A stretch of DNA of 64,000 nt, from NCBI GenBank assembly GCA_905221605.1, contig CAJNDS010000447.1, positions 585,157-649,156 on the forward strand. The letters run 5' to 3'. This document shows, piece by piece, positions 10,520 through 21,154 of the stretch. The DNA is from Symbiodinium natans. Its lineage: Eukaryota; Sar; Dinophyceae; Suessiales; Symbiodiniaceae. The notes beneath the pieces are model-generated. The model was not told the origin of the DNA. It made no database searches and saw only the letters and a program-made list of their open reading frames with translations. Each line of letters opens with the position of its first letter. The first letter of the stretch is position 1. A program made the translations under genes and the position numbers.

Positions 10520-10597
10520 GTCTCGGTAGGGATTGAGGCTGGAACCGTGCACACTGGACACAAACCCTGAACCCTAAACCCTATAGTACAAGCCAAA

Positions 10598-10683
10598 AAG
10601 TTGGAAACTCAATAGCCTCAATCCCTAAGAGCAAAGTATAGGGAATCCCAGCACTATTTGTCCTTAAGAAGGTTTCCAACTTT
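10598..10683 (+). mobile_element. Short inverted-repeat element
   Basis: AAGTTGGAAACTC ... GGTTTCCAACTTT, 86 bp, with inner GGAATCCCAG; single copy seen. Confidence 0.5.
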
Positions 10684-10818
10684 CTAGGGTTTACTGTAAC
10701 CCTAAACCCCATGAAACGCTTCTCCCCCAAAAAGGTCCTGAGAAGCCCTGAACCATGAACCCCAATCCAAAGACCCTAAACCCCAAACCCTAAAGCCCAA
10801 ACCCTGCGCCCCTCAAAG

Positions 10819-10867
10819 GTTTCATTCTGAGCGACCAGCGGGGTCTGCTGTACACCTGCCACCCGGC
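10819..10867 (+). CDS. Candidate exon (FILSDQRGLLYTCHP)
   Basis: CTCAAAG|G to GC|GTTGTC; phases 1/2. Another frame is also open, but this one has the more natural residue mix. Confidence 0.35.
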
Positions 10868-11394
10868 GTTGTCAAGCTGTTTTTTTTTCGGGTTGGGGTT
10901 CGTGCGTTGGGAAACGCGCACCCGAAAACCCTAAACCCTAAACCCCTAAACCCCTAAACCCTACAAACCCCAACCCCAAACCCTACCTAAAACTCCCTTT
11001 ACCTGTACAGTTTGGGGCTTAGGGTTTATGGTAGTTGCTACTAAACTGTAGGTAAATAGCGTCCCAGGTACACCCTGTTTCCGCCACCCCCGGCTAAAGG
11101 CTAAGGGTCCGAGGCTGGCCCTCTGATTTGTTTATCCTCTTCCGCCCAAGGAAGGAGACTTGCATAATATAGGGGTCGGAAGAATTACGAATAGTATTCC
11201 CTTATGGTCCCTTTATAAGTATACTATAACAACCCCCGAGACCCTGTTCTAATTGTTAAGGCCCCTATTTTGTATCCCAAGGGCCTGCCAGTGCCTGGGC
11301 TGGGGTTTAAGGTTTAGGTATGTTTGGGAGGGAAGTGGCGAAGGAGTCAGGATTTTCGAAGCTTCGGGTATACATCTGCGCCCGAAACCCTGGT

Positions 11395-11546
<152 letters not shown>

Positions 11547-11596
11547 TGCACGGGTCGGGGGAGGGGTGGGGGGGGTGCATGTTGGCGCGGCCAAAG

Positions 11597-11627
11597 GTAG
11601 AGGTAGGGCTGCTGCTTCATGGCAAGG
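11597..11627 (+). CDS. Candidate microexon (VEVGLLLHGK)
   Basis: CCAAAG|G to G|GCGTGC; 31 nt, phases 0/1. A further possible 24-nt exon (ESGFSKLR, GCGAAG|G to CGG|GTATAC) lies upstream at 11344-11367. Confidence 0.3.
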
Positions 11628-11840
11628 GCGTGCCATGAAGACCTCAACATTCTAGCTCTCGAATCCCTCAGCCCTGATCCGAACAGCCCTAAACCCCAGC
11701 TAGGGTTTTAGGGTTTAGGGTTTAGGATTTAGGGTTTAGGGTTTAGCGTTTAGGATGTACCGTGTTTAAGGTTTACCGGGTTTGGGGTTTAGCGTTTAGA
11801 ACATACCTCAACCTTAAGCCCCAACCCCAGCCACTGGCAG

Positions 11841-11899
11841 GCCTGGGACATATGTGCAAGTTTCCCTTGTTGGGCAAGGTAGCAAAATTTACTTGACAG
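11841..11899 (+). CDS. Candidate exon with consensus donor (PGTYVQVSLVGQGSKIYLT)
   Basis: CACTGGCAG|G to ACAG|GTAAGT, 59 nt, phases 2/1. Alternating hydrophobic residues suggest beta strands. The opposite strand is open for 61 codons (11789-11974) but lacks such edges, so the + strand is preferred. Confidence 0.55.
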
Positions 11900-12156
11900 G
11901 TAAGTTCCGTCCAGCATGAGCGGTGTAATGACTTCCTCACTGTCACTACCCTCGTCTGTCAGAAATTGAGTCATCCTTGATTACGAGGAAACCAACGGCC
12001 TAACAATAAGACCCTGAGCACTTGGCCGTTCATGCTTCGTTCACCCATAAGCCCTTATTCATTGTATTCATGCGTGACTATGATCAGCTTCGGGCACTGT
12101 GCGTCAAAAGAGTCTCAATGCCCAGGCTAGGCTAGCCCCATGCCCCAAATCGCAAG

Positions 12157-12239
12157 GCGTGAACTCGTGGCTCAACTATGTCCGCTTCGAGATCAAGCAC
12201 CAGCGCATGATGGAGCAGCAGCAGCTGCTGTGCAGCAGT
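12157..12239 (+). CDS. Candidate exon (VNSWLNYVRFEIKHQRMMEQ...)
   Basis: CGCAAG|G to AGT|GATTGA (GA donor), phases 1/0. The peptide mixes aromatic residues with a Gln-rich helix; W-L-x-Y-x-x-F-E resembles half of a HAT-type repeat, which is only suggestive. Confidence 0.4.
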
Positions 12240-12467
12240 GATTGAGGTACTTTTCAGTTCAGGCTCCGGGCCGAAACCCCTGAACCCTACGCCTAGAGGC
12301 CTTCAAGCCGTGACTTCTGCACACCCTAAACCCTGAACCCTAAACCCCAAACCCCGGCTGAGGAATTTCGGTCTTTGGGGCGAGAGGAGAGACTAGATAC
12401 AGGACTCTATAAACCCTAAACCCTAAGCGAAACCATTCACCCAGAAGCCCTAAGCGTTGGCTGTCAG

Positions 12468-12703
12468 GCAGAAGATGGACGCGCTGGAGCAGGGCCTGCC
12501 GCTTCCGCGGCATTTTCAAAAAAATGGGGTTTTGTTGTGTTGAAGGTTTGTGGTTTAAATCGGGTTTGCGGTTCAGGGTTTAGGTTTTCCTAAAGGTAGG
12601 GTGTAGGGTTTGGGGCTGATGGGCTGAGAGGGGTAGGCCATCAGCAGATCCCGACAAGTCCTCCCGAAGGATGCCAGGGTCTCGAACACCTTTACAAAAG
12701 GAC

Positions 12704-12751
<48 letters not shown>

Positions 12752-13780
12752 AAGGGGAAAAAGTGAAAGACAATAAATAAAATAAATCCTAGCCCGAACC
12801 CCCCCCCCCCCCCCACACACACACGCCAGCCTCCCAGTCCCCCCCTATCTCCATCGCATCTCTGGGCTGGCGCAGCGCACATGGGCAGTTCCCTTTTCAG
12901 GTCCTTGCACAACACGGCACGTTTACAGAAACGACCCCAAAACGGACCCTAAGTTAGAGAACCCAGAACCCGAAACCCCAAACGAAGCCCTAAACCTTAA
13001 CCCTCCCCCCCTTTAGCCCCTTGATGCCCAGCGAGCTTTTTCAGGTCCAACTTGATGAAGAAGCAAGAGGTGCAGATGATGAGGCTGGTGGTTTAAGCCC
13101 AAGAGAGAAGAATCCCTCTATTTCCCTTATAAGGAAGAACCCCCCAACAGAAACATGCAAACCCCTGAAGCCCCCAACCCTTCCCCAAAACATCAAAAAC
13201 CCCAAAGCTCGAAACCCGAAAGCCCCTTAAACCCCTAAACCCTAAACCCTGAAACCCTAAACCCTAACGCCTGAAACCCTAAACACCACGCCTGAAACCC
13301 TAAACCCTAACGCCTGATACCCTAAACCCTAAACCCTAAACCCTAAACCCTAAACCCTCATCCCCTAGAACCCATATCCCCTGGAACCCCACACCCTAAA
13401 TCCCCAAACCCCAATCCCCAAACCCTGAAACCCCAACCCTAAACCCTAACCCCTAACCCCTAACCCCTAACCTCTAAACCCTAAACCCTAAAACCCTAAA
13501 CCCTAAACCCTAAACCCTAAACCCTAGGGGACCCTAAAACACTTGAACCCTAAACCTAAACCCCGAACCCTGAAGCTCCCCCAGAACCCTACACCCTAAA
13601 ACCCCTGAATCCCGAAACCCTGAAACCCCCAAACGCTAAACCCTGAAACCCCTAAACTCTGAACCCTAAACCCTAAACCCTAAACCCTAAACCCTAAACC
13701 CTAAACCCTAAACCCTACACCTGCTGAGGGCCGCAGAGGCCTTCGGCTCCAAGCAGGGGCCCGTGCTTATGGGCTCCTCG
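12468..13780 (+). CDS. Candidate 3-exon run (Met/Gln-rich helix then Gly/Ser segment)
   Basis: Exons 12468-12509 (QKMDALEQGLPLP, GC donor), 13045-13087 (SNLMKKQEVQMMRL, donor GTGGTT) and 13739-13780 (AFGSKQGPVLMGSS, GC donor). Acceptors TGTCAG|G, TTTTCAG|G and CAGAG|G. Phases 2/2, 2/0, 0/0 are compatible. The first intron contains a 42-C run (12705-12746), the second a long degenerate CCCTAAA tract. Function unknown. Confidence 0.4.
12705..12746. repeat. Poly-C run of 42
   Basis: Uninterrupted C, with a second run at 12799-12814; on the minus strand these read as poly-Gly frames. Confidence 0.95.
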
Positions 13781-14150
13781 GCTGGCCACATTTTGGGGGG
13801 GGGTTTAGGGTTTAGGGTTTAGGGTTTAGGGTTTGGGGTTTGGGGTTTAGGGTTTGGGGTTTAGGGTTTAGGGTTCAGGGTTTAGGGTTAAGGGTTTAGG
13901 GGTTTAGGGTTTAGGGTTGGGGGTTGAGTTTAGGGGTTAGGCGTGTTAGGGGGTTTAGGGTTTAGGGGGTTAGGGCTTAGCGGCTTCATGGGCTTCATGG
14001 GCTTTAGGAGTTTTCGGGGTTTTCGGGGTTTTTGGGTATAGGTTCTAGGGGGTAGAGGGGTTTGGGTGTGTAGGGCTTAGGGTGCAAAGGAACTACGGCG
14101 TTCAGCGTTTTTAGGGTGTTTCGGGTTTAGACGTTAGGGCTGGCGCAGTG
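13200..14150. repeat. Degenerate CCCTAAA then TTTAGGG region
   Basis: CCCTAAA with CGCCTGAAA, CCCTGAAA and CCCCTAA variants 13220-13720, one exon at 13739, then TTTAGGG with many indels 13800-14130. Confidence 0.9.
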
Positions 14151-14181
14151 TATAAAACACAGCTTCTGCACCACTTGCCAG

Positions 14182-14337
14182 GGAAAGGGGAGAAACTCCT
14201 GATGTTCCCGTGCAAGCCGTCTTTGCACAGCATTATGGAAGCTTCTGATTGCATCGACAAACAACAAGGTCGTGATGCTCATGATGCTCTCGCAACATGT
14301 CGAGACAAGCAGGATTCGTGGGCACTGCCCCCGCAAG
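14182..14337 (+). CDS. Candidate exon (GEKLLMFPCKPSLHSIMEAS...)
   Basis: Open frame from 14148 to 14402; suggested edges TTGCCAG|G and CAAG|GAATGG. Includes the duplicated GATGCTCATGATGCTC motif (reads DAHDA). Unknown product. Confidence 0.35.
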
Positions 14338-14357
14338 GAATGGAATGCCGAACCCGG

Positions 14358-14474
14358 CGAACCCTAAACCGTAAACCGCAAACCCTAAACCCTAAACCCT
14401 AAACCCTAAACCCTAAACCCTAAACCCTAAACCCTAAACCCTAAACCCTAAACCCTAAACCCTAAACCCTAAAC
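14358..14474. repeat. CCCTAAA array, about 15 units
   Basis: Near-pure, just before the exon 14475-14532. Confidence 0.97.
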
Positions 14475-14726
14475 CTCGCACGGCTGATGCTCATGCTCCC
14501 GTCGGCTAGTAGGTGGGATCTTGGCGTGCAAGGTAAGTTAAGGGTTTAGGGGTTGGAGTTGAGGGTTTAGGGTTAGGCAACTTGGTTGTTTGGATTTCGG
14601 GTTCGTTCGCAGGTCACGGCACGAGACATCCCATTTTCGAGTGTCTCGGAAGGGACCGGCAATAGTTCTTGTGCTGCTTGGGCATCACAGTTCGATGGTG
14701 CGAACGCATTGGGCTCACCCAGTTGA
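14475..14726 (+). CDS. Candidate exons: GTAAGT-donor exon then possible terminal exon
   Basis: 14475-14532 reads LARLMLMLPSASRWDLGVQ and ends CAAG|GTAAGT. After an 80-nt intron containing TTTAGGG-like units, GTTCGCAG|G opens a frame from 14613 to TGA at 14724-14726 (VTARDIPFSSVSEGTGNSSC ... GANALGSPS). The phase of the first exon (1) does not match that frame (0); joined as written it would stop at 14662. One of the two reads is therefore wrong. Confidence 0.35.
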
Positions 14727-14939
14727 ATCACACGCAATTCCAAGAAGAAATGCGAACGAAAGTGAAACATAAGAGGCCTGCCGCCCCCTCCCAACTAGAA
14801 CAATATCACTATTTCCTAAGCCTAGGGATTTTACGAAAATACGGGGGCCCCTTATATAGTCACCCAAATAGTAAGATTCCTTCATAATCAGGACCCCAGT
14901 ATGGCCCCCCCTAATTTTTTCACATAAGCTTTTGAAAAA

Positions 14940-15170
14940 ATCAAACCCCCAAACCCCCAAACCCCCCAAACCCCCAAACCCCCCAAACCCCCAAACCACC
15001 AAACCCCCAAACCCCCAAACCCCCAAACCCCCCAGCCCCCAAGCCCCCAAGCCCCCAAACCCCCAACTTAAAGGCATAGTGGAGGGGTTTAGGGGGGAGT
15101 GTTTGGGCTTTCGGGTTTGGGGTTTAGGGTTTAGGGTTTCGCGTTTGGGCTCCAAGGTTTAGGTGCTTAG
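14940..15170. repeat. CCCCCAAA array then TTTAGGG
   Basis: About 15 CCCCCAAA units 14943-15064 (with CCCCCAAG at the end), then TTTAGGG in the opposite orientation to 15165. Confidence 0.95.
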
Positions 15171-15193
15171 GGCCACAGCAGCTCCGAGCCAAG

Positions 15194-15242
15194 GTATGGC
15201 GCTCCGAGCCTGGCACGAGCTCTCCATAGGCGACGGTTCTCG
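15194..15242 (+). CDS. Candidate exon (YGAPSLARALHRRRFS)
   Basis: GAGCCAAG|G to TCG|GTGTTG; phases 2/0. The motif CTCCGAGCC occurs twice here (15182, 15202). A perfect-TIR element with 8-bp target duplication lies 80 nt downstream. Confidence 0.35.
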
Positions 15243-15329
15243 GTGTTGATCCACTATATCCCCCTTGGATATCATTTTTTACTTTTGTTCATACAACACC
15301 CAAGAGGATATGTAAAATAAGGGTATAAG

Positions 15330-15430
15330 TTGGGATGTTCCCCTTTATACTAGCCGTCCTTAATAGGGATTATAGTACCCCGTATTAAAATCCCTATTGA
15401 GGACTGTTAGTATACCGGGGAACATCCCAA
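15330..15430 (+). mobile_element. Inverted-repeat element, family B, with 8-bp TSD GGTATAAG
   Basis: TTGGGATGTTCCCC ... GGGGAACATCCCAA, 101 bp, with inner arms TACTAGCCGTCCTTAATAGG and CCTATTGAGGACTGTTAGTA. GGTATAAG sits exactly on both sides (15322-15329, 15431-15438). No coding capacity, MITE-like; 8-bp duplications are typical of hAT-type transposases. Confidence 0.75.
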
Positions 15431-15885
15431 GGTATAAGGAGGGGCCCCCTAGAAGGGACTCTTAATCTTCTTGCCCTATATATCGTATATATACCTGTCC
15501 CTATATACCTAAAGTCGCCCCGCAATAACCCCCAAATAACCCCCTAGGGTCCCTTTTTAGGGTCCCTCCCTTAGTCCCTTGACTAAGGGCAGTCACATGG
15601 GCCCTTAGCATGGTCCCCAACCTCCTTTAAAGGGGTTTATAGTGTTTGTAGGGTTCAGAGGGTTTTGTGGGGTTTATAGGGTTACGGTTTCGGTGTTGAG
15701 GGTTTTGGGGAACAAGTCATGGGTTCTTAGTGAATGAAACTGCTCGATACCCAGGAATCTATCCTAAACAGTATACGCCCTGTACTTACACCCTCAACCC
15801 TAAAGGTTTTTTCATTGCGGCTGAGGGCTAAAAGCTGTGGGCCAGGAGTTTCTTGTTTGAGGCCTCTGGTTTCACGCTTTAGGGC

Positions 15886-15962
15886 TGGGATGTTCCCCCT
15901 TATACTAACCGTCCCTTATTGTAATCCCTACTAAGGACTGTTAGTATAAGGGGGAACATCCC
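15886..15962 (+). mobile_element. Family B element, short copy
   Basis: TGGGATGTTCCCCCTTATAC ... GTATAAGGGGGAACATCCCA, 77 bp, near-perfect hairpin, no clear TSD. Confidence 0.65.
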
Positions 15963-16229
15963 AACTGTTTCTTGTCTTTGTTTTGGGGTCCTAGCCTTAC
16001 ACCCGAAGCCACAGGGGCCACCAACATTCCAATCAACTGAGGCTGTAGGGATGAGGGTTTATAGGTGGTGTTCGGGTGAGGGCTGGGGGCGCTACATCCC
16101 GAAAAAGCCTGAAACCCCAGTTGCCCCAGTTGATCGACCCCACACATCCCTATCCCAAGCCCAGCCCTAAACCACTAAGCCCTATAAACCCCTAAATCCT
16201 AAACCCTAACTGAACCCTTTCCGAGCCAG

Positions 16230-16910
16230 GCGAGAGGGAGCGAGAAGAGGCGGAGCGAGAGCGGCTAGTGCAACTGGAGGAGCGGATGGGTTAGAGTTTC
16301 TAGGCTTTGCTGGGTTTATAAAGTTTCTAGGGTTGACGGGGTTTCCAGGTTTTTTTTTAGTGCTACATGGGAATGCAGACTCGGTAGGCCCTTGGGACAT
16401 TTCATATTTTCCCTTTATTGGTATTAAGGATACCCCTATTTTGGGAAATATCCATATTCAGGAATATTTTCAGAGGGTTTCAAGGGCAACCGCTGCAACG
16501 ACTGAGCGATAATATGAACACACCCAGATTCAAACTGTACCGAAGGGTGAGTATGCTGTTAATAGCGGCCTGCAAGACGGCCCCAATATACATTAAAAAG
16601 GGGGCCTTCTGGTCAATCTTCAAGTGAATGAAGGTACCGTGTTGTATGCGCTCGTCATATTGGTGTAAAACGACTTCCAAAGGGAGCTTATGGTCTTCAT
16701 ACTGGTGCTTTCCCTCGACAACACACGGCGCGGTGGCGTGTGCGTAGCATGTGACACACCCTAAGGCCCTACACCCCAAACCCTAAACCCTCAACACTAA
16801 ACCCTGAACCCTAAACCCTAAACCTTAAACCCTAAGCCCCCCCTCCCAGATTTCACTTGACTTGCAACCAGGAGCTGGAAAGGCAGCACGAGGCAGCGGA
16901 ACAGAAACGA
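16230..16910 (+). CDS. Charged coiled-coil run (3 candidate exons)
   Basis: Exons 16230-16289 (ERERE-EAERERLVQLEERM, donor GTTAGA), 16485-16546 (QPLQRLSDNMNTPRFKLYRR, donor GTGAGT, near consensus) and 16872-16910 (ELERQHEAAEQKR, GA donor). Phases 1/1, 1/0, 0/0 match and acceptors are CCAG|G, CAAG|G, CCAG|G. The first and last exons are ERM/caldesmon-like charged helices of low specificity; no family named. The opposite strand of 16480-16779 is also open but has no splice or start support. Confidence 0.45.
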
Positions 16911-17149
16911 GACTGAGGCTGCACAGCTGACTCACCCTACTTAAACCCAAAACCTCTCCTAATTCAACAAAAACCCTAAACCTTAAGCCCTTCCGAGGAC
17001 ATCTTGCATAAACCCCGACAATCCTAAACCCTTAAGCCCTTGAACCCCCTAAGCCCTGAAACACTAAAACCCTCGGACTCCCTGAATTCCCCTCCCCATA
17101 AAAACCCCCCCGGAGCCGCAGTCGTCGTGAGCACATGCGGGTTTAGGGT

Positions 17150-17820
17150 TAGGGCTTTAGGGGTTTAGCGAACTAAGGGTTCAGGGGTTTCGAGTCTATA
17201 TGGGGGTTTAGGGTTTGGGGTTTACGGAATTACGTTTAGGGCTTCGCGGTTTAGGGGTTTCGAGGTTTCGGGGTTTAGGGTTGCCTTGGGATGCCTCGGC
17301 ATTGGGCATGGACCCCTCCCTAATCCTTGACCCCTACACCCTAAGTCTCCCGAAGCTTCCCGGAGGTTGCCTCGGTACCTACCGCCCCCATGAACCCCCC
17401 TCCCCTAACAACCCTATAACTAAGCCCGAACTCCCCCCAAACCCCTAAATCCTAAACCCTAAATCCTAAATCCTAAACCCTAAACCCTAAGCCCCAAACC
17501 CTAACCCTAAACCCAAAATCCCCAAACCCCTAAATCCTAAACCCCTAAACCCTAAACCCTGAACCCTAATCCCTAGACCCTAAACCCTAAACCCGAAACC
17601 CTAAACCCTAAACCCTAAACCCCTAAACCCCTAAACCCCTAAACCCCTGAACCCCTAAACCCCTAAACCCCTAAACCCTTAAACCCCTAAACCCCTAAAC
17701 CCCTAAACCCCTAAACCCCTAAACCCCTAAACCCCTAAACCCCTAAACCCCTAAACCCCTAAACCCCTAAAGCCCTAAAGCCCTAAAGCCCTAAAGCCCT
17801 AAACCCCACCCTATCCCAAG
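17150..17820. repeat. CCCTAAA/CCCCTAAA mega-array
   Basis: 17440-17810: mixed CCCTAAA first, then about 20 CCCCTAAA units (17617-17770) and a short CCCTAAAG block. Confidence 0.97.
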
Positions 17821-17890
17821 GACACCAGCTGATTGCCCGCGCGCTGGATGGCATGGGCTGCAAGCGGACGCGCGTCATCTTGGCCGAGTG
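17821..17890 (+). CDS. Candidate exon (HQLIARALDGMGCKRTRVIL)
   Basis: TCCCAAG|G to TG|GCCTGG; phases 1/2. A long CCCCTAAA/CCCTAAA array ends just before it and a TTTAGGG array starts just after. Confidence 0.4.
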
Positions 17891-18142
17891 GCCTGGCGCA
17901 GAGTGTGTAGGGTTTAGGGTTTAGGGTTTAGGGTTTAGGGTTTAGGATTTAGGGTTTAGGGTTTAGGGTTTAGGGTTTAGGGTTTAGGGTTTAGGGTCTA
18001 GGGTTTAGGGTTTAGGGTTTAGGGTTTAGGGTTTAGGGTTTAGGGTTTAGGGTTTGCGGTTTAGGGTTTAGGGTTTGGGGTTTGGGGTTTGGGGTTTGGG
18101 GTTTGGAGGGGGACCTGGAGGTAAACCCTAAACCCTATAAAC
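17891..18142. repeat. TTTAGGG array ending in TTTGGGG
   Basis: 17907-18077 about 24 TTTAGGG units with single changes, then five TTTGGGG units. Confidence 0.97.
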
Positions 18143-18265
18143 CTAGGACCCCAGAGTGGGCCCTGATTCCCTTTTTTTGGGGGGGCTTTAGGTTCCCGTA
18201 TATAAGCCCCTCTAAAGCAAAAAGGATAGTTACCCTTATTATTCCCAGGTTACTCTTGGGTCTAG
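18143..18265 (+). mobile_element. Inverted-repeat element, family G
   Basis: CTAGGACCCCAGAGTGGGCC ... CCCAGGTTACTCTTGGGTCTAG with TTTAGGTTCCCGTATATAAGCCCC between the arms. Confidence 0.55.
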
Positions 18266-18418
18266 GCACCCTAACCCCCCAACCCCTGAAGAGTTTAGAG
18301 CGGCGGGCTGTGGCGACTGTGGGCTTCTGTGTTATCAGATCTTCCATCCTATAGACCCTAAACCCTAAACCCAAACCCTAAGCCCTAAGCCCTAAACCCT
18401 AAACCCTAAACCTGTTAG

Positions 18419-18469
18419 CTGCAATGAAACTGGTGGGCAACTTAAGTCTTTACTGGCAGAGCTGGGGTT
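18419..18469 (+). CDS. Candidate exon with consensus donor (CNETGGQLKSLLAELG)
   Basis: CTGTTAG|C to TT|GTGAGTAAG, 51 nt, phases 2/2. Amphipathic helix. The strong GTGAGT donor supports it, while the AG|C acceptor is atypical here. Confidence 0.45.
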
Positions 18470-19395
18470 GTGAGTAAGTTCGTCCTCACGAACACCCAAA
18501 GAGCCCCCTACCCCCCTTAGTTAAGGCATGTACCTCAAATCATAAAAGGGTTTAGGGTTTAGGGTTTAGGGTTTTGATATTAAGGTCTATTCCTCTATGG
18601 GTATTGGGCTCTCTGGGCAGGCTGCTGTAACTTCTGGGCGCTGGAGAGGGGCAGTCGGAAGGTGGCAGGTGACCGTGTGGTAGCCGGGATGGGCCAGGCA
18701 AATCGAGATCTGAGGGGTCCCGGTGCCCGAAGGTGTCTGAACAGAATTGCCGCTCGGACAGCTTCATCAGAAGTGGAATCCACCGACACAACCATTGTTG
18801 AGCGATCTCGACAAGAACTCGCAGATGTGCATGATGTGATGAGGCAACGGTGGCCGTGTGTTCCCGCTTAGGAAGAAGTACAGTTCGGGCATTGTTGGGG
18901 AGGAATCATCGATTCCAAGCATCTGCTTCCCGAGTCCTTTTGGCTTCAGAATCGGAAACAACTCTTGCATGCATTGAGCTTTGGGGCATGAGGGTATGGG
19001 GGTATGAGGGAGTGGTATTAGATGGTAGTGGGGTAGGGTAGTAGGGTCCTGTTTACGGGTATTCTGCGACTTGAGGTGCACAGAGGACGTGAGTTTTGGA
19101 AACATTTCAATCCCCACCCCACAGCAGGCTGAAAGGAAGCCTCACAAAGTTCGCCCCCCTAAAACCCCCTAACTGCTTCAGCCCCTAAATGTCTCAGACA
19201 ACAAGCACTTAGTGTATGTGTAGGCTTGCAGCATTACCCTAAACCCTAAACCCTAAACCCTAAACCCTAAACCCTAAACCCTAAACCCTAAACCCTAAAC
19301 CCTAAACCCTAAACCCTAAACCCTAAACCCTAAACCCTATACCCTATACCCTCAACCCTAAACCCTAAACCCTAAGCCCCTAACCATTCGGGTAG
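18470..19395. other. Unique DNA plus a 20-unit CCCTAAA array
   Basis: 18573-19120 is telomere-free and open on several frames (for example QANRDLRGPGARRCLNRIAA on +, 18662-18868); coding status undecided. CCCTAAA 19235-19378. Confidence 0.7.
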
Positions 19396-19452
19396 GATGG
19401 ATCTGCCTTCCACAATCGGGGGCCATAATCGTCAAGAAAGAGAACCTGAGAG
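19396..19452 (+). CDS. Candidate exon (WICLPQSGAIIVKKENLR)
   Basis: GGGTAG|G to AGAG|GTGGTA; phases 1/1. The frame is open for over 30 codons on either side of these edges. Confidence 0.4.
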
Positions 19453-19642
19453 GTGGTAGGGGCCCTGGAAACTTGGGTTCGGGGTTTAGGGTTTAGCGAC
19501 ACCCTAAGCCCTAAACTTTTCAATCTTGCCTCAACCCTAAAGGGGTTTAGGGTTTAGGGTTTAGGGCTTAGGGTTCAGGGTTTAGGGTTTAGGGTTTAGG
19601 GTTTAGGGTTTAGGGTTTAGGGTTTAGGGTTTAAAGCTGCAG

Positions 19643-19709
19643 GTACTTCTCAGCTTGGGCATACCTCTGGGACACTGAGAAGCTGGAGAAGATGGTGAAG
19701 CTGTCGCTC
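19643..19709 (+). CDS. Candidate exon (YFSAWAYLWDTEKLEKMVKL)
   Basis: AGCTGCAG|G to CTC|GCCTAG; phases 2/0. Directly preceded by TTTAGGG units and followed by TTTAGGG/TTCAGGG. If not spliced, GCC TAG ends the protein at 19715. Confidence 0.45.
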
Positions 19710-20106
19710 GCCTAGGGGTTTCGGGTTTAGGGTTTAGGGTTTAGGGTTCAGGGTTCAGGGTTCAGGGTTTAGGGGTAGAGGATATTAAGGGTAGTGGGTA
19801 TTTGGTGGCCTAGTTTGGGTTTGGCCTTCACGTACAGTGGTTAAGGCTTACGCTGCCCGACAGCCGAAACCCCTAAGCCAGTTTCTGGACCTCAATCCCG
19901 AACGAACCCTGAACATCAATGTAGGGGTCGGAGCAAATACTAGTAGTTTTCCCTTGTGGTCCCTATAAATAGACTATGACAATCCCCCACAACCCCTACT
20001 CCAATGATTAAGGCCCTTACAGTAAGCCCTGCAAGGCCTTACAGTAAGCCCTGAAAGCTTCAATCAGTCAACCTTGCTGCACGGAGGCTTTAATCTACAC
20101 CGATAG

Positions 20107-20148
20107 GCTTCAAGATAGTTGGGAAGCTGGGCCTGAGAATCAGCCCCG
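20107..20148 (+). CDS. Candidate exon (FKIVGKLGLRISP)
   Basis: CCGATAG|G to CCCG|GTAGTC; phases 1/1; the frame remains open to 20217. A possible neighbour at 20349-20372 reads KHLCEDYT after TTTGCAG. Confidence 0.35.
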
Positions 20149-20230
20149 GTAGTCCCTGCACGCTGTACCCCAAGCCCGAAAGCCTAAACCATAAGCTGCT
20201 CTTAAGATAATGTATCAGATGTTTGATTTT

Positions 20231-20327
20231 GCCCTAAACCCTAAACCCTAAACCCTAAACCCTAAACCCTAAACCCTAAACCCTAAACCCTAAACCCTAA
20301 ACCCTAAACCCTAAACCCTAAACCCTC
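20231..20327. repeat. CCCTAAA array, about 14 units
   Basis: Near-perfect; TTTAGGG arrays follow at 20485-20556, 20780-20850 and 20950-21005. Confidence 0.97.
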
Positions 20328-20598
20328 AGAAATAGTCAATATTTGCAGAAGCATCTGTGCGAAGACTACACGCCAAACCCTGAACCTAAAACCTAAACCC
20401 TAAACCGAAGCCTTAAAACCCTGAATCGAAAACGCGTAGCAGGGTGCTGGGTTTGGGCCAGGGATTCTTTAATGTGTAATTTACGGTTTAGGGTTTAGGG
20501 TCTAGGGTTTAGGGTTTATGGTTTAGGGTCTAGGGTTTAGGGTTTAGGGTTTAGGGCTACTTGGGGCCTCTGAACCCTAGATGCCTTGAACGCCCCAG

Positions 20599-20653
20599 GA
20601 GCCACAACTCTCAGATGCAAAAATACTCGGAGTTCCTCGGCTTCCGACAGCAA
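20599..20653 (+). CDS. Candidate exon (SHNSQMQKYSEFLGFRQQ)
   Basis: GCCCCAG|G to CAA|GCTGCT (GC donor); phases 2/0. TTTAGGG arrays on both sides. Confidence 0.4.
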
Positions 20654-21076
20654 GCTGCTTGGGGTTTCGGGTTTAGGGTTTAGGGTTTAGGGTGGAGGTA
20701 CAGAGTACCTTATAAGTTCTCCTTGCAGGGTGCTGTCTCTTCAGGGTTTTATGTTTTGGGCTTTGCGGCTTTGGGTTTCGGGTTTAGGGTTTAGGGTTTA
20801 GGGTTTAGGGTTTAGGGTTTAGGGTTTAGGGTTTAGGGCTTCGGGTTTAGGGTTGAAGACTTGGGGTTTGCCGGTTGCGGGTTGCTTGGGGCCGCAAGGG
20901 TTTATTGCTCGAGGCTTTGTGGCCTTGCGGGTTCGGCTTTAGGGTTTAATGGGGGTTTAGGGTTTAGGGTTTAGGGTTTAGGGTTTAGGGTTTAGGGTTT
21001 AGGGCTTAGGTACCGTATAGGGTTTAGGGTTTGCTTGAGGCTGTTCGAGGTTGCTTGGTCACCTAGACCTCCCAAG

Positions 21077-21154
21077 TACTCTTTAAGATCCCCGAGTACC
21101 TCCCCGTTACTGCGGTCCTCATGAAAGGCTACTTGAGGGCCATTAGGGGTTCAG
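21077..21154 (+). CDS. Candidate exon (LFKIPEYLPVTAVLMKGYLR)
   Basis: CCCAAG|T to TTCAG|GTGCAA; phases 1/1, 25 codons ending AIRGS. Last exon before the telomere-free low-complexity island. Confidence 0.4.

Noticed and set aside
11789-11974. Minus-strand open frame with a natural-looking N-terminus (MTQFLTDEGSDSEE)
   Set aside because: It overlaps a + strand exon with consensus CAG|G and G|GTAAGT edges; the + reading is better supported.
16480-16779. 99-codon minus-strand frame
   Set aside because: Overlaps a + strand exon with a GTGAGT donor; no minus-strand splice edges or recognised family. Not fully excluded.
17617-17770. CRISPR array
   Set aside because: The tandem 8-mers have no spacers; no cas genes; the organism is eukaryotic.
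18552-19117. Several overlapping frames on both strands
   Set aside because: Mutually exclusive, none with splice edges; region noted as unassigned unique DNA.
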